The notes: generated by a model from the letters alone, not told the origin. 64,000 nucleotides of DNA from Ligula intestinalis (GCA_036362985.1 JAYGXS010000008.1:27123971-27187970), one strand, 5' to 3'. Positions 10,490 through 22,140 are shown, counted from the stretch's first letter. A program made the numbers and translations.

Positions 10490-11038
10490 GTGGCGACGCA
10501 AGTGAGATCTACCAAGGTTATAACATCCCTAATAGAACGCAGCGCTCAATAAGCAATTAGGTGAGAGGTCAAACTTCACGTCTTCCCAGTTCACCGTCAC
10601 ACATGACTCGCAGGCGATCTGAGAGCAGCCGGAAATGACCATGCCAGCCTCATTTCCCCTTACCGTCTTTAATTGCCCTTGAGGTCTTCAGTTTGCAAGC
10701 ATAGAAATACGTCTATAGTCGACGCAGGCTACCTCGCGCACGTGACGAAATTCGATTGGTGCACAGTCAAGGTCACAACGGGTTGCCAGCAGACGTGCGC
10801 GCCAGCGTGCGTGACTTCGCTTTAGCGTGAACCCTGCGCCGAAAAAGGCACAGGCAGGACATGAAAAAATGTTAGGTAGTGCCGGTAGCACGCATTCTAA
10901 ATCTGTAACTTGCATGAGCAGAGATAGTTAGGCGCGTCAAATTTACCGACCAGCCAGCCAGCCAGCAACGTTTACACACAGCGTGAGCGCTTCAACCCGG
11001 TCTGTATGCTCGCGAACAGATGCATTTGTGCGGCCTCG
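10490..11038. other. no gene seen; short sequence after LTR
   Basis: The first 20 bases look like an LTR-adjacent primer site, and AAGGTTATAACA is repeated at 10515-10526. The rest has no recognisable gag-like frame or repeat. Confidence 0.4.
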
Positions 11039-11078
11039 GGGGGGGGGGGGGGGGGGAGAAAAAAACCCCCCCAAAAAA

Positions 11079-11113
<35 letters not shown>
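11039..11113. repeat. G/C/A homopolymer cluster
   Basis: A run of about 18 G, then runs of A, C, A, then about 33 G. It generates spurious poly-Pro and poly-Gly frames on both strands. May be a true G-tract able to form G-quadruplexes or a sequencing/assembly artefact. Confidence 0.8.
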
Positions 11114-11810
11114 CGTACGAAACAACGACTGCATCAACATCGGTGTAAGCGTCAGTGTGCGGTGATGCGGTGACGCTGTTTTCATTCAAATAGCATGGAG
11201 TGGTAGCTACTCTGGCGAACTGCCAATCAAAGTATCCATTGCATAAAACTTTATTTCACATTGTCACGTCCGTGTGCGACACCGGTTTGAACAGGGTCTC
11301 AAATTCTTTCAGACTTTTAGTGCCAAAGGTCAGGTCTTGCCTATTCATGCAATATGACCAGCTGCTGACGTTGGCTGAGGCAAAGTCCAGTAAATGGTGT
11401 GGCATATTAATTTTGGTAAAAGCTCCAAAACGCCAGAGAAGTCTTGGAAGATGTTAGTCAGCGGGTTTTTGAAATTCAGCCACAATTCTTTCCGATTTTT
11501 ATACCCATGGTAATTTTTCTTTTATATACACCAGTTGATCCCATTTAACTAAAAAAAATGAGGTCAGCTGCACAGGACGCCAGCATCCTCTTGAAAGATG
11601 TGACTCAAAGTTTGAGACCCATTCACCACTCACGCCGTCGAGAGTTGTCCTTTGCGGCCATTAGGTATAGGTTGTGACTGCCCTGTCTTGCCTACCCATG
11701 TTTATCTATGAAGAATGGAGAATCTATCGAGGTGGTTGCGTCGAAAGTTGGTGGCATGATACCAGTAGATTGTGGCTGAATTGCGACAAGATTAGAAAAA
11801 CAGGCTGAAC
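11114..11810. other. no gene seen
   Basis: Unique-looking mixed sequence. The longest frame (85 codons) has no motif. Confidence 0.4.
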
Positions 11811-12190
11811 ATCGCAGGGGTAAGTTAAACTCCAGCAACTGCGATCTTCAGGCTCTGTTCCTTACGTAGGAGGCCAGCATGGTAAAAACAGTTTATTCTG
11901 CACAGAAGGAAGTGAAAAATAAACAGTAGGAATTTGACTGTCAGATGAGGGAGCAACCGCTGTTCACGGCGCCGTGTCTGAAGTGTCAGCACGGTAATCA
12001 CCAAAGCGGTCTCTGCTTGAGTCGTCCTTGAAAGATGATTGGCCAGACCTCGTAGGGAGGCAGAATTATGTGCGCTCCTTAGCAGCACTGAACGTTCGCA
12101 GCGGAGAATGCGACCGTGCAAAAGGAAGCCAGAGGCTTGACGTCACGTGAGGGTCCGCGTGGGCTTTGGCCACGACATTGACTTTCCAGG
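11811..12190 (-). repeat. solo LTR, gypsy family A
   Basis: On the plus strand begins ATCGCAGGGG, then AACTGCGATCTTCAGGC, GGAGGCCAGCATGG, ACAGTTTATTCTGCACAGAAGG and a GATTGGCCAGA CCAAT-type block. Confidence 0.75.
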
Positions 12191-13129
12191 CCGCTGACCT
12201 CGGTGGACTGCGAGATGAAAAGTTTACTTGCTGCTGACGATAAGCTAGTTGTTCAACGAATTGCAAAATTTCAGCCGTCAGATGTGAGAGAAGAGGTGAC
12301 ATGGAATGAACTGTGCTGTGCGGCAAGTGATGGTTTGACGAGGCTGTGCACCTCCAGTAGCCATTCGGCCATTTGGGTGTGGCTGGAAAGGGGCCGGAAG
12401 CAGGTGCTAAGATGCGGTGGAAAGCTTTCTATGGTCATAAGTGACTAAAGCATAGATGTAAAAGATGACCGGTGTTCATTTAAGGTTACCAAGCGTCGAG
12501 GGGGTTGCCTCGACAAAATGCACGTTTCCTATGCTAAAAGTCAGGGAAAACAGCGTAGGTTAGATCAGCTTTTAACTGTGAGAAATGTGCTTCACAAAAG
12601 GCTCTGCCTAAGGCCAGCTGCAACCCATGTCCTCAGGCAGTAAGTGTCAGTAAGTGTCCGAAACGTGTACCCTGTTGCCTACGGCCATTCAAGCTAAGTA
12701 GTGTGCACTGAGTGGCTTCAGGTTTACACGCGAGTCAAGCAACCAATCGACCGGGTGTGTAGGGCGGACATGACAATGCGGGAACCTCTACCATCGATTG
12801 ACCAAGAAGGAAAGCGTCTCTCGTCCTCCCTCAGGACTGGCGCCAACGGACAAATCGTGTATATCTGAAAGGAGCTGTCAACCGCGGGAATCCTGAATAG
12901 CTTGAGACAGTCAGCCAGTCAGTCAGTTGGTAGATAGCGTTAAGAATGGCCCAGTAGTCGTGCTGGAAATTGTATTCTCTGAGCAAACACCATGGAGCAA
13001 GACCGTTAATAAAGTCACCAGCATCAATGGGGGCCACGAGGTGATTTAGATGGCCAGCTAATCAGTTCTTACGCCAACTCTGGGGCTTCTGGCAAAGATT
13101 TGGGAAATTGGGCGCGGCTCTGATGATTA
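12191..13129. other. no gene seen
   Basis: Contains a short GTCAGCCAGTCAGTCAGT stretch at 12908-12925. No exon-like conservation that I recognise. Confidence 0.4.
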
Positions 13130-13600
13130 GTTCAACACCTCCATCAACTCCGAAAACTGACAGCAAAGTTGGGTAGGAATGACCGACAGAAGTATTGGTT
13201 CGAAACTACCTTGGAGCAGGCCTTACAGGTTGGTGACACTCAACAATTCTACCAAGTCATCCGCCAAGGTAGTGATAAGCCCTAGACACTCTGTGACTCT
13301 GTTCATGGTGTGAATGACAGCTTTTGTTGCTGACAATTCGGCCAAGGTCGATAACTGGCATGAGCATTTCGAGCAACTTTGGTGAGCAACCAATAACACC
13401 CTCCCTCTCCACTGTAGCAGAATTGCTACCTTTCCAACCTATACACTGTCGTTCGACCTACCCACTAGAGACGACGTTTCCGACACAATACACAGGTTGC
13501 GCAGCAACAAGGCGTCCGGAGAGGACGGTATTTCCGCTGAAATCTCCAACTCCTGTGCTGATACCGCGACTGCAAAGGCTGTCAGCTAAAATACTTAGCA
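13130..13600 (+). pseudogene. RTE-type LINE, linker and N-terminal RT fragment
   Basis: In shifting frames the plus strand reads a linker (DRQKYWFETTLEQAL, TQQFYQVIRQ), then NWHEHFEQLW, TLSFDLPTRDDVSDTIHRL and NKASGEDGISAEI. The series (W.EHF..L, dLPT.dEV...I..L, nKA.GeDGI.AEi) is the start of the reverse transcriptase domain in RTE-type LINEs. At least one frameshift (near 13318) and stop codons interrupt it, and the catalytic RT motifs are missing. Confidence 0.75.
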
Positions 13601-13904
13601 CAAAGCCCAGTGTGTGTTATGTGTGCTGTGGACTAAGAGCCAGCCGGTGGAGGCAACCACTCTTATCTTCTGGTTTTGTAAATCCCAGTGTGTGCGTATG
13701 TGTCAGGGGGCCAGGTCGTGTTGTGGCGCGCGCAGACGGGTTTACCAACCCTGCCAGCTACTGCACTCATCCCACATCAAACAACTGACTGCCTGTTGTT
13801 GGAGATGCTGGAGAAACAGTGAGCTGACGGCTCAGTCCATATTCCTCCCTTGAAACAGTCTGACGGGTTAACAGGAGGCGCTTAACGCCGTGGCTTCGAA
13901 GGTT
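13601..13904. other. no gene seen
   Basis: Sequence just after the RTE fragment; not recognisably RT in any frame. Probably another decayed repeat. Confidence 0.4.
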
Positions 13905-14290
13905 GCCAATTGACGAGAAACTCGTACCGCGCGGTCAAACCAGTTTTTCTGTTGTTTTGTGGAATAGCTTACTGTGGGCTCAGAGTCAGGCTCACTGGTT
14001 CCTTCTTAATATGGCCTTTATGATGCTCCCAGGTGGGAGCCTACCCAGCAAGGCATGCTGTTGGTACGCGTGTTGAATTTTGGTCGCGCCAGCCGCCTGC
14101 GCCCTCCCCCATCTCCGGTCTTCCTGACCTTTGTTCTGACATCGGGTTCAGGTTTGCGAGTGGTTAGAGAGTGGGGTAGATTCTCCGCGAGTCTACTTTC
14201 ACTATAATCCTGTGGTGAGTCATCGCGTTGTTCAGCCTGCTGACGATCGTGGTGGACATCATCGAGAGCGACGGTCGAACTGTCGGATGA
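13905..14290 (-). repeat. LTR-like repeat B, copy 1
   Basis: Blocks GTTGCCAATTGACG, AATATGGCCTTTATG, GGTCGCGCCAGCC, CCATCTCCGGTCTTCC and GGGGTAGATTC recur at 14291-14560, 15652-15870, 57810-58060 and 59190-59530. The copy at 15652 is followed on the minus strand by a tRNA-Trp primer site, so the family is read as an LTR with sense on the minus strand here. Confidence 0.5.
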
Positions 14291-14560
14291 CCAACGGACT
14301 GAGAGTCAGGCTGCAGTGTTTCTTTCCTAATGTGGCCTTTATGTCACTCACATTCAGTTGAGACCCAAGCTGATACCTTCTTTCCTGTGCTGTTTATTCA
14401 CTGTGCGGGTCTATGCCCCCTCCCATCTCCGATCGTCTTGAGGCCGGACTCAGGTGATGCTGGGCGGAGAGACGGAGAGTGCGGTAGATGCAGCGCAAGT
14501 GTTCTATAATTTAAATCTAAGTCGGCCGCACATCACTGTCCTTGTCCATACGTTAACAAG
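14291..14560 (-). repeat. LTR-like repeat B, copy 2
   Basis: Same orientation as copy 1: ACTGAGAGTCAGGCTG, AATGTGGCCTTTATG, CCCATCTCCGATCG and GAGTGCGGTAGATGC. The two form a tandem pair. Confidence 0.5.
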
Positions 14561-14985
14561 TTGTTTTATCTTCGACAGTCGCTGATAATAAGTACAAGTA
14601 AGAATCCAAAACCTCAAGCCAAAACACTTCCTTTTAGAGCGATCGCACCTACCTTCGATTATTGCACGGTGACGTTTTCACGGGTGTTCTCAGGCATATA
14701 CGAGACCGTAAAAAACTCCCTAAATTATGTGCAAATCAGTCAAAACACCCAAAAAGATCTTAATGGTGAGAACGGGCCTGAAGAATCGCCATAAAGGTTG
14801 AAGCAGCTATCCTTGAACTCATCTCGAAATGGGTAGCCAAGATCAAATGAGCGGCCCGGAAGAGTTGCAAGCGTTGAATGCCCTCCACCCCGTCTTCAAC
14901 GGACGTTCAAGATACGGAGTGGCTCCAGTCGGCCTTACCAAAACTGGTTCATTGTCAACGCTCTCAAAGAGTCTCCAAACTCCTA
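14561..14985. other. no gene seen
   Basis: The open frames here (up to 107 codons) have no recognisable domain except at the 3' end, annotated next. Confidence 0.35.
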
Positions 14986-14989
14986 AAAT

Positions 14990-15152
14990 GCCACATCCCG
15001 GCAACTGCCCATTTTTCCTCCTATCGTTGTCAGTTTCAACCTGTGGCCATTGTAACCGCACTCTCAAAGGATGCATCAGTCTGAGTGATGACTTACAAAT
15101 CAGACACACATCGGTCGGCGAACCAGTGTTATTAAACATTACACACTCGTAA
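14990..15152 (+). pseudogene. LINE C-terminal zinc-finger fragment
   Basis: Reads STCGHCNRTLKGCISLSDDL followed by QIRHTSVGEPVL. This aligns with the C2H2-like unit (C..C.RTF....GL..HLRIHR...GEPV) that I know from the C-termini of flatworm LINE ORFs. The zinc-ligand histidine spacing is damaged. No RT is contiguous, so it is a stray fragment; the match is to a short motif. Confidence 0.5.
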
Positions 15153-15289
15153 AGCCGCATGAAGACTCCAATTCCGCTCTATGTTTGCCTGTTTTCGCAC
15201 ATAATTAGGGAGTGTGTTCTTTCGCGCATTCTCCACATAGCTCTTCTGTCGCATGCGTGATTTGAACCTGATATTATTACAGTGCGTTA

Positions 15290-15602
15290 AAAAGCGTGGC
15301 TTGGAAGATTGCCAACTGACGTGATTGCCGTGTCCATATTGGTCAAGTGATACTGTTGGTTGAAGAAGGAATACCAGAGATTGGGAAAGTGGTCTGGGTG
15401 CTGGCAGGCATAGAGAGACTGCTCTGACGGATTGCAAACGAACCATAGCCTGGTCTTAATGGGCTGTGAACGGTTGAGGATCTCCATATCGCTTCATAGA
15501 AGGATTTTGGTGACTGAATTCTCCTTATCGTGGTCATCTCAGAAGATGAAACTTGAAAATTCAACTGAAGGCGGAGGAGGTTTGATGGTGATGGAGCTTA
15601 GT
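15290..15602 (-). repeat. gypsy leader fragment downstream of primer site
   Basis: On the minus strand this follows the primer site at 15643. It shares CGTGGTCAT, CCTCAACCGTTCACAG and GGTTCGTTTGCAA blocks with 24115-24459 (-) and 36849-37150 (+). Consistent with the untranslated leader of the same gypsy family. Confidence 0.5.
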
Positions 15603-15643
15603 CACACCAGCAGTTGAGAGTTAATATCATGTCGGGGTCACCA
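15603..15643 (-). promoter_or_regulatory. primer binding site, tRNA-Trp type
   Basis: The minus strand reads TGGTGACCCCGACATGAT and continues with a diverged match to tRNA-Trp antisense (about 40 nt in all). TGGTGACCCCGACGTG is the complement of the tRNA-Trp 3' end used by CsRn1-type Ty3/gypsy elements. The LTR end lies just upstream (15652 and above). Confidence 0.75.
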
Positions 15644-15651
15644 GATATCGA

Positions 15652-15870
15652 GTAGACTGATAGTCAGGCTGTAATATATCATTCTTCAGGTGGATCCTAT
15701 GGCAACTCCGCTCCGTGTGGTGGCACATATAGGAACGACCCTGGCCACGCCAGCCACATGTGCTCTCTACCGTTTCCGGTCTTGCTAACTTTGTCATGAC
15801 ACCGGACCTGGTTGATAAAGGAGTAGATTGATCATGGTAAATATTGCGCAGATCTACCAATATAAGCAAC
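15652..15870 (-). repeat. LTR-like repeat B, copy 3 (3' part)
   Basis: Ends immediately upstream of the primer site on the minus strand. Shares GATAGTCAGGCTG, GGCCACGCCAGCCAC, CGTTTCCGGTCTTGC and GGAGTAGATTG with the copies at 13.9-14.5 kb. Confidence 0.55.
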
Positions 15871-16804
15871 TTAATTCACTATATTGGTATGGTGCAAACG
15901 GTGGACCTCATTCGAATCCTCACCGTTGTGTGTAAAGGCTGAAACCGATGTCTTCGTTCATTTAACAGTGCATGTATTGTTTTTCTTTACCAGTCGAGTA
16001 CAGTGGTCACCGTTGACCACGTAATTTTCCTTAATTTGTATAAGTTTTATCATTACTTTAATACCAGTGTGAATTTATTTAGGGAAACATAGAAATAATA
16101 CTAACGGCATAAGGCCTATTAAGTACTTAAAATAACTATAGGAATTGCTAAGCGTTCGTAAAGGAATATAAAATTTTCTCGATAATGCCGTGGTTCTTGA
16201 GACGTAAAAAAGAGCTCTAAATTAGAACAATAAATTAAGGTATTGTGTTTAGTTGAAAATCTGAAGCAACCACTTTCTATATAATAAAAGAATTGATTTT
16301 AAGTCAAAATATTCTGTAAATTCTGTTCTTACCGGTTACGTACTTATTGAATGTTATCGAAAATGTGTGTCATAAAATTGCTTGTTTTTACTATCTTCAC
16401 TGATTAATTCATAATTTGTGCATATGTTCGATGTTTACACCAAAACCTTTAAAATAAGGTATATATAAAGAGTATTTAACGAAAGAAAGTGTTTTTGGAT
16501 ATTAGTTCTTAGAATGATGACCATGTTGCTTCTTTGTAGTAATGCCTCGAAATAGCAAACCACATTGTCAAGAGTAAATCATGTCAGCAGTATAACTCTG
16601 CAACTACTATTCCTAATATTAATAAAAACTTTCCATAAACATTGACCTCTTAGAAATTGCTTTGATTAGATATTCGGCTGACGAACTATTGTGTTTATTT
16701 AATTTCTCCGACGTAAGGTTACAATGCAATTTGAGAATTTGGAGAATTTCTTAAAGTTTTCTGAAGACAAACGATTCAATTTGACTGGAAACAAAAGAAC
16801 TTTC
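15871..16804. other. AT-rich, no gene seen
   Basis: Low-GC sequence with no frame above chance. A CATTCGAATCCTC block near 15910 is reminiscent of a box B but has no partner box A. Confidence 0.4.
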
Positions 16805-16814
16805 NNNNNNNNNN
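16805..16814. other. assembly gap (10 N)
   Basis: Ten undetermined bases. A round number of N often stands for a gap of unknown size. Confidence 0.99.
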
Positions 16815-16841
16815 GTTTGCCTATATTTCCATTCATAAATT

Positions 16842-16861
16842 TGACTTGACTTGACTTGACC
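16842..16861. repeat. (TTGAC)4 microsatellite beside the gap
   Basis: Four tandem TTGAC pentamers 28 bases after the gap. A longer array may have collapsed here. Confidence 0.8.
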
Positions 16862-16929
16862 AGATAAGTTGGATGTTGGTTTTCGATTATTTGAAAGCTA
16901 TTTGCAAATGTCCCCTGGAGGGAATAATC

Positions 16930-18125
16930 CAACCGAAGCTTTTATTTGCCTGAATTCGGAATATTGTGGATTAAAGGACTTAAATAAGTCCCGCAAATTT
17001 TAAATTAATTTTTTTTGTAGCCGAAAACTGTAAAATCTTACTCATTTGTATCACTCGCTGATTTTATCATCTTGTAAATCTCCGTTTAGACCTTCGTACG
17101 GCAAACTAATACTTTGCTTTTGCATTCCAATCGACGGAGTGGCTTTGCATTATCGGAAAGTGAAAGGCCTCAAAAACTGCTTTAATAGTTATGCGAATCA
17201 GTAAATCTTTGGAAATGAGATCGACAGAAAGATGGATGAAATATGGGAAGCAACAAACAACAGAGTATATATGATTGATATGTGATCATTTTTGTCCAAA
17301 GTTGATTTTATTGATTAATTTTTTAAACCATTATGACTTCAGTATCAGTGTATTAAAGTGATATAAAGGGAGATTGCCTTTGAGTTCCCTATTTGTACAT
17401 ATGTTTCGTGATAGCAAAAAATGATATCTCAGTTTGTTGGCGGGGCCAATTGTCCTGAGCCATGAGGTGATACATAGTATTTTAGGCAGACAGTGAAAAA
17501 ACTCCTTCGGATTTGTCGCTCTTGTTGGGGGGGGGGGGGAATCTGATCGAGTTATGGGGTTTAGGAGAAAAAACGACTTGCTTCACAACGCATTACCTAC
17601 CGATCCCACCGTCATTGACACCCTGCTGGCAACTCAAAAATAAATCAAACATGCATTGCCAAATCGCATTCACTCGTCTTTCTGTCTGTTGGTTTTACTA
17701 GCCGTTTGCATAAATATAAAGGTGCAAAAATCTGCCACTAAAATGAATTACATGAGTCAAAGCCAGGCTTTTGCGCCATCATAGAAGTGCATGCATTCTT
17801 CTATGTGTCAGTTGGTTTGAGTATCTGTATGCATCCATTTAAACGTGCGAACATGAGTCACTAAGACTAATAAAAGTTTAAATGACACCAGGATTTTGCA
17901 TCATCATAGTCAGATCTCACACTGAGTCTGCAGTGTGCGTCACTCTGTGAGTGGTCCCAAATATATAATTGCAGTAGTAAATTTGCACAACCGACAACGC
18001 GTGTTTGGCACAATATTTGTGTGAAGAAAAACACGCTTAACTCTTCCGGTAATTAAAAAAGTACGTAGCATGATTTGCGGTGCGTAGAATTTTCATCACA
18101 TGTTCTGTATGACACACCATGCTAG
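16930..18125. repeat. AT-rich duplication, unit 1
   Basis: Two separated segments match 19140-19735 in the same order: 16950-17060 (GGAATATTGTG, CGCAAATTTTAAA, GTAAAATCTTAC) with 19155-19290, and 17902-18125 (TAGTCAGATC, GCAGTAGTAAATTTGCACAA, AGTACG) with 19499-19735. No coding signal; a 62-codon frame at 17513 starts in a G-run. Confidence 0.65.
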
Positions 18126-18367
18126 CCTGATGATATGCATTATTAAGCTTGTCGTGTCACGAACTGGTCTCTCGAGTCAGAGTTCAAACTGCTGTTAGAA
18201 GACGAGCTTTTAATTTGATGCGTAACTGATTTTCCACGCTAGGTAAATTACGAAGTTTCCCCAGGTCTAGTGATTGGGATAGTAATGCAAATGAATCTCG
18301 GGTCCACCTGCCCGAGAACTAACTATTTGCACTGCGAGCGATTTAACTAAATCCGGAACGACAGATT
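18126..18367. other. no gene seen
   Basis: AT-rich spacer between duplication unit 1 and the LTR insertion. Confidence 0.4.
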
Positions 18368-18760
18368 TATTGCAGGGGGTAAAGTAAGTTAAAATCTAGC
18401 AACCGCGATCTTCAGACCATGATTACTTAATGGAGAAGTCTTGGGAATGCCAGAGTAGTAGGAACGGTATATTTTGCACACAGAGGAACGAAAAATAGAT
18501 GGAAAGAGATTAAATTTGGAGAGCATACGACCAGCCAGGAGAGCCAGCTGCGTCCGAGTGTCATAAAGCTGCAGCCACCGCCTAGACGTTTTGTGTGAGT
18601 TGGCCTATGATTTGTTGGCCAGTGTGTTGGTAGGCGTCGACGTTGGCGGTCCTTATCTCGCGCGCAGGTAAGTCAGTTTCAGACGAATTGAGGTCACGAC
18701 AGGAAGTCCAGGCGTCTGACAAGCTGCGACCACCACAGACTATGTGAGGGAAGGGGGACG
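18368..18760 (-). repeat. solo LTR, gypsy family A
   Basis: Plus strand begins TATTGCAGGGGGTAAAG, then GCAACCGCGATCTTCAG, ACCATGATTACTTAATGGAG and TGATTTGTTGGCCAG. It sits between the two duplication units, so it probably inserted after the duplication. Confidence 0.75.
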
Positions 18761-19139
18761 TGAAGAAAGAGAGGGAGAAAGGGAAAGGCTTAAATTTGAA
18801 AATATACTACCCAAATTTTAAACGTCTTTCATTCGCAGAGCTCAAAGGCACATCGTTGGATGCATTTGATTAGAGCAAGGGCCCTAGTATAGGCGACACA
18901 TAGTACACGCGTACTGCCCTTCTCCAGAGTTTTTATTTTTTTGCTGTGGAATATTTACAGAGCGTAAGTGTTCGTGCCATTGATTCGAGTAGTTCAACAA
19001 GTCCACCTTTTGCAGCTGTCAAGGTCATAGGCTGATTGTTTGAGTTTGCACCTCACAAAGTTGCTTCTACGTAAGCGAGATATTGGTTTCCAATTAAGTT
19101 AAAGGGAATTGGTAAATATTCTTGTAGAGGATAATCGCA
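18761..19139. other. no gene seen
   Basis: Spacer after the LTR, purine-rich at first (18765-18790). Confidence 0.4.
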
Positions 19140-19735
19140 TCGAAGACTTCAGATCTGACGGGACGAATATTGTATTTTGAATTATTGAGCTTATTAAGTT
19201 GCGTACATTTAAAATTGCCTTTTCGTGCAGCCTGAAACCGTTAAAATGTATTCTAGGCAACTTGTGTCAGAGCTAATTTTTCCATTTCTTCAATAGGATA
19301 TATATTCGCGCACCGATCCATTTCTACCTGCCATAAATTCAAAATTTAATTCAAAACTTTGCTGGCTTTTTTTAATTCCTATCATTTGTTGGATTCCTCC
19401 CCCCAATTATGAGTAGTAAAAATGGTCTTAAAACCCTATTAATATGACTGAGCAACATTAAAATACTGATCATATTATGGGGAGTCCTAATACTATCGGT
19501 ATCTTAGTCAGATCGCACACTTAGTCAGCGTTATGCGTCACCCTGCGAGTTGTGCCATATATGTATATCTTTGCAGTAGTAAATTTGCACAACTGACAAT
19601 GCGTAATTGGCACAAAATTTGTGTGACGAGCAGCACGCTCAACCCCTATAAATACTTCGGTGACTAAAAAAAGTACGGGCCCGGGTTGCGACACTTAGAA
19701 TTGTCGCCACATGTTCTCTGTTACACCTCGTGCGA
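19140..19735. repeat. AT-rich duplication, unit 2
   Basis: Shorter partner of 16930-18125; it lacks most of the central 0.7 kb of unit 1. The best conserved part is 19560-19600. Confidence 0.65.
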
Positions 19736-19989
19736 GCTCTAATGTTGAACTACGTTAAAATCGCATTGGCATAAATTGGCCTCGCCAAACAGTGTCCGAA
19801 TTTCCTTCAGAGTGCAGTTTTTTTTATTTTATGGGTAGTTGCCTCCTCGTGAACACTTTATATCACTCAGATTTGCTAGTCGATAGCATGCCGGCCTCGG
19901 GCGCTAAACAATGCGTTACTTCAAACTGCGTTCTGGTAGTTATTCAGCGGTCAATTAAGGCCCACCGTCAGTTAGCTATCCTCGAAAAT

Positions 19990-20335
19990 GTGCACGTAGT
20001 GACTAGCTCGCGGCAAAGTGAACTTTCCTGAAGTCCCACAGCCTTTGATTTCCACGTCTGGGAACAGCCAATCACAGTTGCCGCATAGATGGCTTCTGGG
20101 CTGGCAACGAATAGCAAGCCTGCACGCGTGAACGCTTGCTCTCTGGCCCGCGGAGATTTTCTGCAACTATGCCGCACTTCGGATTCCACCGCCCCAGCGG
20201 AAGTTCGTGCTCTCCGTGCTCAATATTTTTCCCCATTATTCTTCGTTCCTCTATGTGCACAATATGCTTTTTCTACTACTCTGGTCTCCACTGACTTCTC
20301 CTCTCCTAAGTAACCATGGTCTGAAGAGCATACCA
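19990..20335 (+). repeat. solo LTR, gypsy family A (3' truncated)
   Basis: Starts GTAGTGACTAGCTCGC, contains CAGCCAATCACAGTTGCCGC and GTAACCATGGTCTGAAGA, then loses the terminal AGTTGCTAGG...GCGATA. Confidence 0.75.
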
Positions 20336-20479
20336 TCTCTCAAAATCCTGCAATTTTATGAACATCTTCTAGGTCACACTCATAATAATAATAAAAGGGC
20401 CGATGTTTAGTTATGAAATTTTCCAAAGTGTACTCTTCCGTTCTTCCTTTTTGATCATTGTTTGACATAAGCATGCAAT

Positions 20480-20640
20480 GATAGGGTGTTGCGTTCAATG
20501 GTCAAAGCTCGTGGATTCAAATCTTGGGTGAGCCACGCCTGGGATTGAAGGTGAGTGGCTAATGGCAGCTAAAAAACCAGAAATGGTCATTTCGGTCTCT
20601 CTAGTCTTTGGCTTTTATCACACTTGTCTTCTGCCAATGT
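20480..20640 (+). repeat. tRNA-derived SINE with hammerhead-like tail, copy 1
   Basis: GTTGCGTTCAATGGTCAAAG may be box A-derived, and GGATTCAAATC (20513-20523) approximates box B. The tail from 20553 aligns with 31410-31475: GGCTAATGGCAGCT, CCAGAAATGGTCATT and CGGTCTCTCTAGTCTTT. The tail resembles a hammerhead core (CUGAUGA, short stem, GAAA) with substitutions. Pol III transcription is inferred, not shown. Confidence 0.55.
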
Positions 20641-20865
20641 CACGAACACAGTAGGAGTAATTGACCCAACAAACATTGAAGCTTATTTCCAAAGTCAGGA
20701 GAAAAATATGGCTTTGTAATTTGCTGTGTACTGGCTCTTCCGTGGTCCATAAATCCTGACCTGTTGCATGACCCGGTGATTAAGGTGGCGATGCAAGTGA
20801 CCCTCAAATCCAAGGACGTGCTGCGTAGAAACCACCTAAATCGCAGCCAGCAGTTGTTAGGTAGT

Positions 20866-21246
20866 GTCGTGAATAGCTCACGCCGAAGTTAACTTTCTGG
20901 AAGTCCCGCAGCCGTTGATCTCGACGCCTGTGAGCAGCCAATCACAGTTGCCGCAAATATGCCTTCTAGCCCGGCGACGAATAGCAAGCCTGCACACGTG
21001 AACGCGTAAATGCTCTCTTTTTGGGCCGCTGGGGATTACTGTTATTATGCCGCACTTTGGATCACGCCGCTCTAGCGGAAGGTCATGATCTCCGTAGTCA
21101 AAACTCTTTGCATCTATTTTCAGTTCCTCTGTGTACACAATAGACTATTTCTGCCATTCTGGTCTCCATCGACCACTTCTCTACTAAGTAACCATTGTCT
21201 GAAGATCGCAGTTGCTAGGGTTTAACTCACTTAACCCCCTACGATA
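20866..21246 (+). repeat. solo LTR, gypsy family A
   Basis: One of the best copies: TAGTGTCGTGAATAGCTCAC start, AGCAGCCAATCACAGTTGCC, CTGTGTACACAATAGAC, AGTTGCTAGGGTTTAACTCA and the end TTAACCCCCTACGATAG. Confidence 0.8.
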
Positions 21247-21855
21247 GTAGCACGTTAACGATCAACCTGCTTGCCTTAGGAGTAAGATTATATCAGTCAG
21301 ATTCTAAGGCGACCATTGGCATTGACTGGCAGCTGTAAATATTGTAGAGCGCCAACAAAGCCAGTTCTTATCTCCGATGGAACACTTACCGTTGTGAACC
21401 TGGGGACAGCTTAATAAATCACACCAATGTTACATCAACTGGCCCACTTAATCACGACGTTTCAGAATTTGCGTTATCCGATGTCTGATTGGGCAAGCAT
21501 GACAGCACGTTTCTTCGATTCCAAAAGAGTGCAACTTCAGTGCCTTTTTTCCGTATAATTCAGTATATATAAGAAAGATAGGCAAAGACTTTGAAAAACC
21601 TATTTACGGGAAGATTTCGACAAACCATTCATATGTTTCAGAGCAATATATGTACATTATATCAATCGTTAATGCCTTCCAAATATATAGGAATCAAGTA
21701 AAGTTATATAAGGTCTTCTGTCACATGCCTCAACGCTTTGAGCAAGAGCAACTGAGGACGGTAGTTTTTTTCAGCCTTCAATGAGAAAAGCAGTTGGCAG
21801 GGACAGCAAGCCACAACAGAAGATTTGAGTTCAAATCACATCGAGGAGTCACTAA
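21247..21855. other. no gene; possible hammerhead remnant
   Basis: A GAAACGTC block on the minus strand near 21449-21456, followed by GTGATTAAG, resembles the PLE hammerhead end at 52.2 kb but has no clear CUGAUGA box. GAGTTCAAATCAC near 21830 is a weak box B. No coding sequence. Confidence 0.35.
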
Positions 21856-22140
21856 TATCGCAGGTGGTTGAGTAGCTTAAGCCCTAGCAACTGCGATCTT
21901 CAGGACCCTTCCTGAGGAGGAGAGAAGATGGGGAAGGCCAGAGTGGCAGAAAAAGTTTGAACTGTACAGAAGGAATAGAGAAAAGTAAAAAGGAATTTGA
22001 CTGCCAGACTAGTTCACTTTCACAGGCTAGGTCTAAAGAGCGGATACCGTGGAATCGCCACAGCATCTGATGTGGTTTTTTTGTGAATCACCCTCGAAAG
22101 GTGATTGGTCAGATGGATGGGTAAGATGGACGGGTGTGGG
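21856..22140 (-). repeat. solo LTR, gypsy family A
   Basis: Plus strand: ATATCGCAGGTGGTTGAG, CTAGCAACTGCGATCTTCAG, AGTTTGAACTGTACAGAAGG, and GGTGATTGGTCAGA near the far end. Confidence 0.75.

Noticed and set aside
10943..11189. Poly-proline and poly-glycine frames on both strands
   Set aside because: Produced entirely by the G homopolymer runs.
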